DNA of 64,000 nucleotides. It comes from UBA7803 sp040219135. GTDB taxonomy: Bacteria > Pseudomonadota > Gammaproteobacteria > Pseudomonadales > Azotimanducaceae. Below the pieces are notes generated by a model. The model saw only the letters and a list, made by a program, of their open reading frames with translations. It was not told where the DNA came from and searched no databases. The position numbers and the translations under genes were made by a program. Within the stretch, counting starts at the first letter, position 1; every line of letters begins with the position of its first letter. Shown here one piece after another: positions 40,899 through 49,675 of the stretch. The stretch covers positions 310,001 through 374,000 of the forward strand of contig JAVJTA010000005.1 in the NCBI GenBank assembly GCA_040219135.1, in the 5' to 3' direction.

Positions 40899-41395
40899 CC
40901 GCCGAGCTCGGACTGCAGGCGCTGATTCTGAGCTCGGATCTTCTCCCGGTTGGCGTCGCGGTCGGTTTCCAGCCGCTCGGCGATGGTCGGGTCGGCAAGC
41001 GACAGCATCTGCGCCGCAAGATAGCCTGCGTTCCTGGCGCCCGCTTTCCCTACCGCCACCGTAGCAACCGGAATCCCGCCGGGCATCTGGGCCGTGGACA
41101 GAAGCGCGTCGAATCCGGAGAGCGGACCGCTGTCGATGGGCACCCCGATCACCGGCCGCACGGTGTGCGCGGCCACCGCGCCGGCCAGATGCGCTGCCAT
41201 GCCGGCTCCGCAGATGAACACGGCACAGCCACGGGTCACCGCGTCCGCCACGTATTCGGCCGTTGCCGCCGGAGTACGGTGGGCGGACGTGATACGCGCC
41301 TCGTGTTCGATTTCCAGCGACTTCAGGGTTTCGGCGGCCGCCTGCATGACCGGCCAGTCGGATTCCGAACCCATGAGAATGGCGACGAATGGCAT
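40895..41395 (-). CDS. purE: N5-carboxyaminoimidazole ribonucleotide mutase PurE
   Basis: The product is 166 residues. Class I PurE converts N5-CAIR to CAIR in purine synthesis. Motifs are ILMGSESDWPVM (substrate phosphate loop), ITSAHRTPAATAEY with the catalytic His, ICGAGMAAHLAGAVAAHT and GVPIDSGPLSGFDALLSTAQMPGGIPVATV (ribose site). No purK is adjacent. A PurE here between dprA and tsaC is an insertion relative to the Pseudomonas order dprA-tsaC. Confidence 0.96.
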   Translation of the reverse strand: MPFVAILMGSESDWPVMQAAAETLKSLEIEHEARITSAHRTPAATAEYVADAVTRGCAVFICGAGMAAHLAGAVAAHTVRPVIGVPIDSGPLSGFDALLSTAQMPGGIPVATVAVGKAGARNAGYLAAQMLSLADPTIAERLETDRDANREKIRAQNQRLQSELGG

Positions 41396-41461
41396 GGTGA
41401 TCCCTCCATGTGCTGTGCCGGGACAAGGTGCGCGCCGCTCCCTGGGGAAGCGACGCCAGCG

Positions 41462-42499
41462 TCAGGCAAGAGGGCGCCGAATATACCCGCCCGCCACCCG
41501 GCGGACAAACCCGGACAGCTCCAGTTCGACCAGCGCCGCCGCAGCGGCGGAACCAGACAGGCCGGTGGCGGCCATGACCTCGTCCAGCGTCGTCACCGTG
41601 GTCCCCACGGCGGCGCAGATCGCCGCAAGACCGGGCTCGAGCGCCAATCCGCCGGTGACGCCGGGGGCCAGTATTCCGGGGCTCGCCGTGAGCCCGAGGG
41701 CGTCGAGCACGTCGTCGGCGCTTTCCACCAGCGCAGCGCCCTGACGCAGCAGTCGATGACATCCGCGGGCCGCGGGATTCACCACGCTGCCGGGCACGGC
41801 GCAGACTTCGCGGCCCTGTTCGAGCGCCATCCGGGCGGTGATCAGCGAACCGCTGCGCACGCCGGCTTCTACCACCACCACGCCGCGGGCAAGACCACTG
41901 ATCAACCGATTGCGTTCCGGGAAGTGGTGACGGCGGGCGCCGGCGTCGGGGGGATATTCGCTCAGCAGCAGCCCGCCGCCAGCGATGATGGCAGTGACCA
42001 GACCCCGATTCGCGGGCGGGTAGGGACTCGCCAGACCGCTGCCGATGACGGCCACCGTGCGCCCGGCGGCCGCCGCCGCGCGATGGGCGGCGGTGTCGAT
42101 GCCGCGCGCGAGCCCGCTGACGACGGTGACGCCACGGGCGGCCAGCGATCCTGCCAGGGCGGCGGCGACGTCGGCGCCGCCGCGCGTGCAGCGTCGGGCG
42201 CCGACCACGGCAACCGTGGGACGCAACAGCGCCGACGTGTCGCCGTGCACGTAGAGCAACGGCGGGGGATCGGGAATGGCGCAGAGCAGCGCGGGGAATG
42301 CGGGATCCGCGGGCGTGAGCAGTGACAGCCCGTGGCGCCGGCAGGCGGCTTCGAGATCCTCGGGTCGGTAGCGCCGCGCCTGCAGGCGCCGAAACGCGGC
42401 GCGCGCACCGCCCGCCGCAGCCAGCGCCTCCCGGGAGCGGGACCGGCCGAGGCTGTGAACCACGGCCGCCAGATGGTATCGATCGGTGTCCGCCGCCAC
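41462..42499 (-). CDS. dprA: DNA-processing protein DprA
   Basis: The product is 345 residues from GTG 42499. A SAM-like N-terminal domain is followed by the Rossmann-like DprA core: VAVVGARRCTRGGADVA, VVSGLARGIDTAAHRAA, AVIGSGLASPYPPANRGL, LLSEYPPDA, FPERNRLISGLA and VVEAGVRSGSLITARMALEQG. A C-terminal winged-helix (DML1-like) spans about 285-340. It protects incoming single-stranded DNA and loads RecA in natural transformation. Upstream is the LysM gene, as in Pseudomonas. Confidence 0.95.
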   Translation of the reverse strand: MAADTDRYHLAAVVHSLGRSRSREALAAAGGARAAFRRLQARRYRPEDLEAACRRHGLSLLTPADPAFPALLCAIPDPPPLLYVHGDTSALLRPTVAVVGARRCTRGGADVAAALAGSLAARGVTVVSGLARGIDTAAHRAAAAAGRTVAVIGSGLASPYPPANRGLVTAIIAGGGLLLSEYPPDAGARRHHFPERNRLISGLARGVVVVEAGVRSGSLITARMALEQGREVCAVPGSVVNPAARGCHRLLRQGAALVESADDVLDALGLTASPGILAPGVTGGLALEPGLAAICAAVGTTVTTLDEVMAATGLSGSAAAAALVELELSGFVRRVAGGYIRRPLA

Positions 42500-42575
42500 G
42501 GCCCCTCCGGATTACCGGGCCATGGTGCCCCACGCGTGACGCCGGATTCCGGCGGCGGACGGCTCGGCGGATCGT

Positions 42576-42594
42576 GCGCCGCCGACGGCGGCGC
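42576..42594. terminator. GC hairpin between the LysM gene and dprA
   Basis: GCGCCGCC and GGCGGCGC form a perfect 8-bp stem around a 3-nt loop. A second palindrome (GCCGGA, T, TCCGGC) lies at 42541-42553. Both follow the LysM stop on the minus strand. No T-tract is present, so attenuation or RNA stabilisation is as likely as termination. Confidence 0.35.
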
Positions 42595-42602
42595 GCCGGG
42601 GT

Positions 42603-42643
42603 CAGGAGGCCCGCTCAGGGAGGCCCGCTCAGGGAGGCCCGCT
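42603..42643. repeat. 14-bp tandem repeat at the LysM gene 3' end
   Basis: Three adjoining copies of CAGGGAGGCCCGCT (the first lacking one G) span 42603-42643. The TAG stop of the LysM gene (42644-42642) uses the last two bases of the third copy. The array is on the downstream side of that gene. Confidence 0.85.
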
Positions 42644-43715
42644 AGGGATTACGGACCTGATCGTTGACGGCAAGGGCGCGGTCGGTCTCCAGCACCAGAG
42701 CGTAGGACAGCTTCTCGAAGGTACGGAACACCATCAGCAGCCCGGCACGCTCGCTGGGCAGGCGGATGGTTTCGTTGGCGATCCGATCGCGGGCCAGGGC
42801 GCCACGCTTGAAGATCGCCATCACGTTGCCGGCCTCCAGGCCCTCGCGCTCGCCCCGGTTGATCACCACGACGTCGTACTGACCAACCTGGGTGACGCCG
42901 CCGAACACCGACAGAATCTGCCCATCGATATCGTTCGACGGTGCGCTGGGGAAAAAGGTGGACTGCAGACGCCGTTCTTCCGTCGGCAGAATCCGGTCGC
43001 CGATCTGCACTTCCTCGCGGGTGCTGTTGACCAGCATGGTGGCAATGTCCAGCTCCTGGGAAGTCGCCTGCCCCAGACCGATATAGGTCGCCTCCCGACC
43101 GAGTACCTCTTTGCTCTCCGGGTCGACGTACAGCGGCCCCTTGCGCACGATGCTGAAGCTTTCGCTGTCGGGCAGACTGCCACGCACGTAGACGCGATCG
43201 CCCGCGCCGACCACGATGCGCTCGCTCTCACCCTGGACCACATAGGGCGCGGCCTCCAGCACCGCCGGGTCGACCACACGGTTCTGCACCAGGAAACCCT
43301 GAATGGCGTCGAGGCGGATGGCGGGGATGGCGGATTCGAGCGGCGTGGCCCTTACCCGCGGCTGCAGTGCTTCGGTGTTCGAGGGCGTCATGCGCACCGT
43401 GCGGCCGGCGTCGCCACGCTCGAGGCGCAGCTGTGGTTGGCCGTCGACCCAGACCAGGGCGATGCGATCGCCGGGATAGATCAGGTGCGGGTTCTCGATC
43501 TGGGGATTGATGCGCCAGACTTCCGGCCACAGCCAGGGTCGCTCGAGGAACTTGCCGCTGATGTCCCAGAGGGTGTCGCCCTTGACCACGGTGTAGACGT
43601 CGGGGTGATCGTCACGCAGGTACTGCGACAGATCGTCCGTGGCCGCCGTGCTGGTGACGGTGAGACCCAGCAGCAATACCAGCAGAACGTGGCGCACGGT
43701 ACGCATGTTGCTCAT
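42642..43715 (-). CDS. LysM-domain exported protein
   Basis: The product is 357 residues from ATG 43715 (43706 is equally possible by Shine-Dalgarno spacing), with a Sec signal peptide ending near TSTAA. One LysM domain (about 40-85: YTVVKGDTLWDISGKFLERP to IYPGDRIALVW) binds peptidoglycan glycan chains. The remaining 270 residues form a domain typical of proteins next to dprA, with VYVRGSLPDSESFSIVRKG and VVINRGEREGLEAGNVMAIF. It is divergent from def. A cell-wall or competence-linked role is inferred from context. Confidence 0.88.
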   Translation of the reverse strand: MSNMRTVRHVLLVLLLGLTVTSTAATDDLSQYLRDDHPDVYTVVKGDTLWDISGKFLERPWLWPEVWRINPQIENPHLIYPGDRIALVWVDGQPQLRLERGDAGRTVRMTPSNTEALQPRVRATPLESAIPAIRLDAIQGFLVQNRVVDPAVLEAAPYVVQGESERIVVGAGDRVYVRGSLPDSESFSIVRKGPLYVDPESKEVLGREATYIGLGQATSQELDIATMLVNSTREEVQIGDRILPTEERRLQSTFFPSAPSNDIDGQILSVFGGVTQVGQYDVVVINRGEREGLEAGNVMAIFKRGALARDRIANETIRLPSERAGLLMVFRTFEKLSYALVLETDRALAVNDQVRNP

Positions 43716-43898
43716 CCTTTCATTCCTAGATCGTCGCATTGCCTGGATCGCCGGTCCCCGAGCCCAACCGTCCTCGCGGGCCCCGGGTCCGAGGTGTCTG
43801 CGCTCATGCCTGCCCTAAGGATAGATGCACCGGCCCGGTCCTGCCGGCTGGATCATCTTCCGCTGCATACCATACGGGTCTTTGCCGATCGGAAAAGT

Positions 43899-43904
43899 TA
43901 TAAT
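43899..43904 (+). promoter_or_regulatory. Candidate -10 box for the def operon
   Basis: A consensus TATAAT lies in an AT-rich patch 110 nt before the def start, inside the 298-bp divergent region with the LysM gene. No good -35 is found 16-18 bp upstream. Transcription would start near 43911. Confidence 0.45.
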
Positions 43905-43967
43905 CTTCACAATCTTAGCAGCCTGAATTAGACGTGTACTAGCCATCCGTCACGGACCTGCGATCCG

Positions 43968-43993
43968 TTGCGGACGGCAGTTGCGGACGGCAG
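43968..43993. repeat. 13-bp direct duplication in the def leader
   Basis: TTGCGGACGGCAG occurs twice in tandem at 43968-43980 and 43981-43993, ending 20 nt before the def ATG. No function is evident; it may affect spacing or structure around the ribosome-binding region, which has no clear Shine-Dalgarno. Confidence 0.7.
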
Positions 43994-44013
43994 AACCGAC
44001 GGCGCATCCCCAT

Positions 44014-44517
44014 ATGAGCATTCTGACGATTCTCGAATACCCCGATCCGCGCCTGCGCACCCGGGCTAAGCCGGTGCAACAGGTGGACGACGGCGTGCGC
44101 AAGCTGATCGACGACATGCTGGAGACCATGTACGACGCGCCGGGAATCGGCCTGGCGGCGACGCAGGTAAACGTTCATCAACGGATCATCGTCGTCGACG
44201 TCTCGGAAAACCGCGACGACCCGCACGCTTTCATCAATCCCGAGCTGACCCTTCTGAGCGGCCGCCTGGAAACCGAAGAGGGCTGCCTGTCGGTACCCGG
44301 ATTCTACGAACCGGTGGCGCGCGCGGAACGGATCCGCGTGCAGGCGCTCGGCCGGGACGGCGCCGCGATCGATCGCGAGGTGGAAGGCCTGCTTGCCGTC
44401 TGCATTCAGCACGAGTGCGATCACCTGGAAGGCAAGCTGTTCGTCGACTATCTGTCGAGCCTCAAGCGCAACCGGATCCGCAGAAAACTGGAGAAGCAGC
44501 ACCGGGTTCGGGCCTGA
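44014..44517 (+). CDS. def: Peptide deformylase
   Basis: The product is 167 residues from ATG 44014. It removes the formyl group from nascent N-terminal Met. The three metal-site motifs are complete: PGIGLAATQV, EEGCLSVPG (Cys ligand) and QHECDHLEG (two His and the catalytic Glu). It heads the run def-fmt-rsmB-trkA-trkH, where fmt supplies the reaction it reverses. A frame extension to 43981 lies in the 13-bp duplication and is not family-like. Confidence 0.97.
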   Translation: MSILTILEYPDPRLRTRAKPVQQVDDGVRKLIDDMLETMYDAPGIGLAATQVNVHQRIIVVDVSENRDDPHAFINPELTLLSGRLETEEGCLSVPGFYEPVARAERIRVQALGRDGAAIDREVEGLLAVCIQHECDHLEGKLFVDYLSSLKRNRIRRKLEKQHRVRA

Positions 44518-44525
44518 GCCGCAGC

Positions 44526-45509
44526 GTGAGTCCCACCTCCACGTCTTCAGCAACGACCCTGCGCCAGGGCTTCGCCGGCACCCCGGCGTTTGCCGCCCGG
44601 ATTCTGGAAGCGCTGATCGACAGCGGCCGCGCACCCGTCGTCGTGTACACCCAGCCCGATCGCCCGGTGGGCCGGGGGCGCAAGGTCCAATCGTCGGCCG
44701 TCAAGCAGCTGGCCAGTAACCACGGCCTGCCCGTGGAGCAACCCCAGACGCTGCGCACACCTGAGGCCGTTCAGACCCTCGCCGACTGGGACCTGGACGT
44801 GCTGGTGGTGGCGGCCTATGGCCTGATTCTGCCGCCGCCGATTCTCGCCCTGCCGCGCCTGGGCTGCCTCAACGTCCACGCCTCGTTGCTGCCCCGCTGG
44901 CGCGGCGCCGCCCCGGTGGAACGGGCCATCATGGCCGGCGACGCGGAGACCGGCGTCTGCATCATGGCCATGGAGCAAGGTCTCGACACCGGTCCGGTGT
45001 ACGCGTGCCGGCGCACGGCGATCACATCGGACGACGACGGACAAACCCTCGAGACACGACTCGCCGGGCTCGGGGCCGCGGCGCTCATGGACTGTCTGGA
45101 GCAACTCCCGGCGCTGACGCCGGCGCCACAGCCGACCGACGGGGTGAGCTACGCCCACAAGCTGACCGCGGCGGATGCCCGGATCGACTGGGAGCGGCCG
45201 GCGGCGGCCATCGTCCGCCAGGTGCGGGCGCTGCGCGGGCGGATGCCGGCGGTGACTCACGCCGGCGCCACGCGGGTGGCGATCATCGATGCGGCCGCAG
45301 AGCCCGGCGTCGCCCGATCGACGCAGCCGGGTACCGTACTTTCCGCCGACCCGGACGCGATCCGTATCGCCTGTGGAGACGGCGTGCTGGCGATCAAGCG
45401 GCTACGCCTGAACATCGGCAAGGGCAGGGCTCTGAGCGCCGCAGAAGCGCTCAACGGCTACGCGCGGCTTTTCCAACCGAACGAACGGTTGGGCGAGCAG
45501 GCGCAATGA
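44526..45509 (+). CDS. fmt: Methionyl-tRNA formyltransferase
   Basis: The product is 327 residues from GTG 44526. It formylates initiator Met-tRNA with 10-formyl-THF. Motifs are GFAGTPAFAARILEAL, VVYTQPDRPVGRGRK (tRNA-binding loop), AYGLILPPPIL, NVHASLLPRWRGAAPVERAI (catalytic His and SLLP) and GPVYACRRTAI, followed by the OB-like C-terminal domain. The residues before GFAGTP are atypical (SPTSTSSATTLRQ), so the exact start is uncertain. Its stop overlaps the rsmB start as ATGA. Confidence 0.95.
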   Translation: MSPTSTSSATTLRQGFAGTPAFAARILEALIDSGRAPVVVYTQPDRPVGRGRKVQSSAVKQLASNHGLPVEQPQTLRTPEAVQTLADWDLDVLVVAAYGLILPPPILALPRLGCLNVHASLLPRWRGAAPVERAIMAGDAETGVCIMAMEQGLDTGPVYACRRTAITSDDDGQTLETRLAGLGAAALMDCLEQLPALTPAPQPTDGVSYAHKLTAADARIDWERPAAAIVRQVRALRGRMPAVTHAGATRVAIIDAAAEPGVARSTQPGTVLSADPDAIRIACGDGVLAIKRLRLNIGKGRALSAAEALNGYARLFQPNERLGEQAQ

Positions 45510-46855
45510 CCAGCCCTGCCCGTGAGCGGGCCAGCGCCGCGCGCCTGCTGCGCCGGGTGGTGGTGGAGCGACGCACCACGGACCAGGCCATGAGCGGCCG
45601 CGACGTGACCCCGCTGACCCAGGAACTGGTGCTCGGCTGCCTGCGCCACTGGCCGAGCCTGGAGCAACGCACGCTGGCATTGCTCGACAAGCCGTTGCGC
45701 AAGAAGGATCGCGACATAGAGCTTTTGATGGTAGTGGGCGTTTACCAACTAGCTTACCTGAGGATTCCTGACCATGCCGCCATCAACGAGACCGTGAAAG
45801 CCTGCCGGGAGCTCGGCAAACCCTGGGCGACCGGCCTGGTGAACGCCGTACTGCGCCAGGTGGCACGCACCGCCGTCCGCAATGACGACGATCCAGCCCA
45901 ATCCGAACGTTCGTTTGAGCACCCCGAATGGCTAGAATCGGCCCTGCGCACTCAGTACTCCGACGCCGAAGCCCTGATGATCGCCAACAATCAGCGCGCG
46001 CCCATGGCCCTGCGCATCAACCGCCTGCGCAGCGCGCCGCTGGCGTACGAGGCGCAGCTGACCGCCGCCGGCCTGGGATTCCGTCGACTGGCCGAGGTCA
46101 CGGGCGCCGTGGGACCGGGGCCTGAGACCGTGGTGCTGCTCGAACCGGTGGCGGCCCGGCGGCTCCCGGGCTTCGCGGCGGGAGCCGTTGCCGTTCAAGA
46201 CGCCGGCGCCCAGTTTGCGGCGCCGCTGCTTGCAGAGGCCCTGGCCGAAGCTCCCACAACCCTGCCCGGCGCCCGGGTACTCGACGCCTGCGCGGCGCCC
46301 GGCGGCAAACTTTTCCACCTCCACGAGTGCTGCCCCGACCTGGCGCTGACGGCACTGGAAAGTCGCGCCGAGCGTTTGCAGCAGATGGCCGAGGAGGCGC
46401 GTCGTCTTGGCCACGCCGAGCACCTGGACCTCCGGGAAGCCGACGCCACGACGCTCGACTGGTGGGACGGCGCGCCCTACCAGGCCATTCTGCTCGACGC
46501 CCCGTGCACGGGCACCGGCACCCTGCGGCGGCATCCGGACATCAAACTCCTGCGCCGCGCGGCAGACGTCGCGGAAATGGCCGGGCTACAGGCCCGCCTG
46601 CTGGCGAATCTCTGGCGGGTACTGGCCCCCGGCGGTACTCTTCTGTACTGCACCTGCTCGATCCTGGCCGCGGAGAACGACGAGGTCGTCGACGCCTTTC
46701 TGGCCGCCCACGACGACGCCACCGCGGCGCCGCTCGCACTCACCAGCGGCCGCGCCGTGCGCCACGGCTGGCAGCTGCTGCCGACGGATCCCGATACGGA
46801 CGGTTTTTACTTCTCGCGTCTCCAGAAGGCGCGATCCGACAAGGCCACGTCATGA
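45506..46855 (+). CDS. rsmB: 16S rRNA m5C967 methyltransferase RsmB (Sun/Fmu)
   Basis: The product is 449 residues. An N-terminal NusB-like domain (about 5-140, with LMVVGVYQLAYLRIPDHAAINETV) precedes a SAM-dependent RNA m5C methyltransferase domain. Its motifs are LDACAAPGGKLFHL (SAM), LLDAPCTGTGTLRRHPD (Cys of motif IV) and LLYCTCSILAAEN (catalytic Cys of motif VI). It methylates C967 of 16S rRNA. It overlaps fmt and trkA by 4 nt each. Confidence 0.96.
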   Translation: MTSPARERASAARLLRRVVVERRTTDQAMSGRDVTPLTQELVLGCLRHWPSLEQRTLALLDKPLRKKDRDIELLMVVGVYQLAYLRIPDHAAINETVKACRELGKPWATGLVNAVLRQVARTAVRNDDDPAQSERSFEHPEWLESALRTQYSDAEALMIANNQRAPMALRINRLRSAPLAYEAQLTAAGLGFRRLAEVTGAVGPGPETVVLLEPVAARRLPGFAAGAVAVQDAGAQFAAPLLAEALAEAPTTLPGARVLDACAAPGGKLFHLHECCPDLALTALESRAERLQQMAEEARRLGHAEHLDLREADATTLDWWDGAPYQAILLDAPCTGTGTLRRHPDIKLLRRAADVAEMAGLQARLLANLWRVLAPGGTLLYCTCSILAAENDEVVDAFLAAHDDATAAPLALTSGRAVRHGWQLLPTDPDTDGFYFSRLQKARSDKATS

Positions 46856-48225
46856 AGATTCTGATCCTCGGAGCCGGGCAGGTGGGCGGAACCCTCGCCG
46901 ACAACCTGGCCAGCGAAGGCTTCGATATCACCCTGGTCGATTCCGATCCCACGGTCCTCGACGAGCTGCGTAACAAGCTCGACATACAGACCGTCCAGGG
47001 CTGGGGCTCGCACCCGGACGTGCTGCGCCGCGCCGGCGCGGACGATGCCGACATGCTGATCGCCGTCACCTCCAGCGACGAAGTGAACATGGTGGCCTGC
47101 CAGGTCTGCTACTCGCTGTTCCGGACGCCGACCAAGATTGCCCGCATCCGCTCGTCTTCCTACCTGGACCGCGAAGGCTTCTTCAGCAGCGAGCACATGC
47201 CCATCGACGTGCTGATCAACCCGGAACAGGTGGTCACCGACAACATCCGTCAGATGCTCGAGCACCCGGGCGCCCTGCAGGTACTCGACTTCGCCGACGG
47301 ACACATCCAGCTGGTGGCGGTGAAGGCGTACTACGGCGGTCCGCTGGTGGGCCAGGAGCTGCGTTTTCTGCGCCAGCACATGCCCAAGGTTGATACCCGG
47401 GTCGCCGCCATCTACCGGCGCGATCGGGCGATTCTCCCCCAGGGCAACACGGTGATCGAAGCGGACGACGAAGTCTTCTTCATCGCGGCGCGCGAGCACA
47501 TCAACGCGGTGATGGCGGAGCTGCGCCGGGTCGAACGCCCGTTCAAAAGGGTGATGATCGCCGGCGGCGGCAACATCGGACTGCGCCTGGCGCGATCCAT
47601 CGAGCCCTACTTCTCGGTAAAGGTGATCGAATACAACAAGGCGCGCTGCCAGAGCCTGGCGGAGACCCTCCACCAGAGCGTCGTTCTGAACATGGACGCC
47701 ACCGACCGGGAACGCCTGCTCGAAGAGAACATCGAGCAGTGCGACGTGTTCTGCGCGGTCACCAACGACGATGAAGTGAACATCATGTCGTCACTGCTGG
47801 CGAAACGCCTGGGCGTGCGCCAGGTGCTCACGCTGATCGGCAAGCCTGCCTACGTGGATCTGGTTCAGGGCGGCGACATAGAGATCGCAATTTCGCCACA
47901 GCAGGCCACCATCAGCTCGCTGCTCACCTACGTGCGCCGCGCCGACGTGGCCCGGGTACACAGCCTGCGGCGCGGCGCCGCCGAAGCGATCGAGGCCATT
48001 GCCCACGGCGATGCGCGCAGCTCCAAGGTGGTCGGCAGAGCGATCCGTGACATCGCGCTGCCGACAGGCGCCACCATCGGCGCCCTGGCGCGCGGCGACA
48101 AAGTCCTGATCGCCCACGACGACGTCGTGGTCGAGCCCGGCGACCACGTCATTCTGTTTCTCATCGACAAACGCCAGGTAGGGGCAGTGGAGCGGCTGTT
48201 CCAGGTCGGCCTCACGTTCTTCTGA
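46852..48225 (+). CDS. trkA: Trk potassium uptake system NAD-binding component TrkA
   Basis: The product is 457 residues with two repeats, each an RCK-N (Rossmann) and an RCK-C domain. The nucleotide loops are ILGAGQVGGTLADNLA at the start and MIAGGGNIGLRLARSIE near residue 235. TrkA is a cytoplasmic ring that gates the TrkH/TrkG potassium channel in response to nucleotides. Its start overlaps the rsmB stop and trkH follows after 4 nt, so gate and channel are co-expressed. Confidence 0.96.
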   Translation: MKILILGAGQVGGTLADNLASEGFDITLVDSDPTVLDELRNKLDIQTVQGWGSHPDVLRRAGADDADMLIAVTSSDEVNMVACQVCYSLFRTPTKIARIRSSSYLDREGFFSSEHMPIDVLINPEQVVTDNIRQMLEHPGALQVLDFADGHIQLVAVKAYYGGPLVGQELRFLRQHMPKVDTRVAAIYRRDRAILPQGNTVIEADDEVFFIAAREHINAVMAELRRVERPFKRVMIAGGGNIGLRLARSIEPYFSVKVIEYNKARCQSLAETLHQSVVLNMDATDRERLLEENIEQCDVFCAVTNDDEVNIMSSLLAKRLGVRQVLTLIGKPAYVDLVQGGDIEIAISPQQATISSLLTYVRRADVARVHSLRRGAAEAIEAIAHGDARSSKVVGRAIRDIALPTGATIGALARGDKVLIAHDDVVVEPGDHVILFLIDKRQVGAVERLFQVGLTFF

Positions 48226-48229
48226 AACG

Positions 48230-49675
48230 ATGCACTTCGCCGTCATCCTTCGTGTTACCGGAATTCTGCTGACGCTGTTCAGCGTGGCGATGGTTCTTCC
48301 CGTGGTGGTTGCCCTGATATACCAGGAAGACACAGTGGCCACCTTCGGCACCGCCTTCGCCATCACCTTTCTGGTCGGTCTGACGCTGTTCCTCGGCAGC
48401 CGCGACAAACGCGAGCTGCGCAGCGGCGACGGTTTCTTCATCACCGTGCTGTTCTATTCCGGGCTGGGACTGTTCGGCGCCATTCCTCTCTACCTGGCCG
48501 ACGGCGTCCACGCCAGCTTCACCGACGCCGCGTTCGAGTCCCTGTCAGGACTGACCACCACGGGGGCGACCGTACTGACCGGACTGGACGAGCTGCCACG
48601 ATCGATTCTGTTCTACCGCCAGCTGCTGCAGTGGCTCGGTGGCATGGGCATCATCGTTCTGGCTGTGGCGGTGCTGCCAATGCTCGGCATCGGCGGCATG
48701 CAGCTGTACCGCGCGGAATCTCCGGGCCCGGTGAAGGACAACAAGCTCACGCCGCGAATCACCGAGACGGCGAAAGCGCTCTGGTATCTGTATCTCGGCT
48801 TCACGATTTCCTGCGCACTGGCCTATTGGGCCGCAGGCATGTCCGTGTTCGACGCCATCTGCCACAGCTTCTCCACCGTGGCGATCGGCGGGTTCTCTAC
48901 CCACGACGCCAGCATCGGCTACTTCGACAGCCCGGCCATAGAAGCCGTGGCCATCGTCTTCATGATCTTCGCGGGCGTCAACTTCAGTCTGCATTATCTC
49001 TCCTGGAGCCGCGTCGACCTCCGCTACTACTGGAATGACCCCGAGGTCCGTCTGTACCTGCTGATGCTCGTTCTGGTCGCGCTGGTCGTCGGTCTGATTC
49101 TCGCGCAGCATCCCGACGCCACGGCAAGCCCGTGGCGCGACAGCGTCTTCCAGGCGGTATCCGTCGCCACCACAACCGGCTTCACCACCAGCAACTTCAG
49201 CCTGTGGCCATCGGCTGCACCAGTGCTGCTGTTGTTCGCGGCATTCGCCGGCGGCTGCGCCGGTTCCACCGCCGGTGGTCTGAAGATCGTGCGGGTGCTG
49301 CTCATCTACCTGCAGGGCATGCGCGAAATCCGCAGGCTGATCCATCCCAATGGAGTGTTCACGATCAAGCTCGGTTCCCAGCGCGTACCGGATCGCGTGG
49401 TCGACGCCGTGTGGGGATTCTTCTCGGTGTACGTGATCGTGTTTCTGACCATGGTGTCGGTGATCATGGTGATCGCCCCGATGGATTTCATCACCGCCTT
49501 TTCAGCGGTCGGGGCGTGCCTGAACAACCTCGGCCCGGGGCTCGGCGATGTGGCTCTCAACTACGCCGGACTTCCGGCGGGCGCGAAGTGGCTGCTGGTC
49601 GTGGCCATGGTGCTGGGACGGCTGGAGATCTTCACCCTGCTGGTGCTGTTGACGCCTTCTTTTTGGCGCCGCTGA
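48230..49675 (+). CDS. trkH: Trk potassium transporter membrane subunit TrkH
   Basis: The product is 481 residues with about ten transmembrane helices arranged as four M1-P-M2 repeats. Selectivity-filter-like glycines appear in SLSGLTTTGATVL, STVAIGGFSTHD, VATTTGFTTSNFS and SAVGACLNNLGPG. It forms the potassium path gated by TrkA. The last codons and stop lie inside the first copy of a 35-bp repeat array, so the tail TPSFWRR may be partly repeat-derived. Confidence 0.96.
   Translation: MHFAVILRVTGILLTLFSVAMVLPVVVALIYQEDTVATFGTAFAITFLVGLTLFLGSRDKRELRSGDGFFITVLFYSGLGLFGAIPLYLADGVHASFTDAAFESLSGLTTTGATVLTGLDELPRSILFYRQLLQWLGGMGIIVLAVAVLPMLGIGGMQLYRAESPGPVKDNKLTPRITETAKALWYLYLGFTISCALAYWAAGMSVFDAICHSFSTVAIGGFSTHDASIGYFDSPAIEAVAIVFMIFAGVNFSLHYLSWSRVDLRYYWNDPEVRLYLLMLVLVALVVGLILAQHPDATASPWRDSVFQAVSVATTTGFTTSNFSLWPSAAPVLLLFAAFAGGCAGSTAGGLKIVRVLLIYLQGMREIRRLIHPNGVFTIKLGSQRVPDRVVDAVWGFFSVYVIVFLTMVSVIMVIAPMDFITAFSAVGACLNNLGPGLGDVALNYAGLPAGAKWLLVVAMVLGRLEIFTLLVLLTPSFWRR

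Noticed and set aside
40311..42533. A 740-codon minus-strand frame joining tsaC to sequence under purE and dprA
   Set aside because: Only the final 195 codons (from 40898) are TsaC-like; the rest is out of frame with purE and dprA, so it is not a fusion protein.
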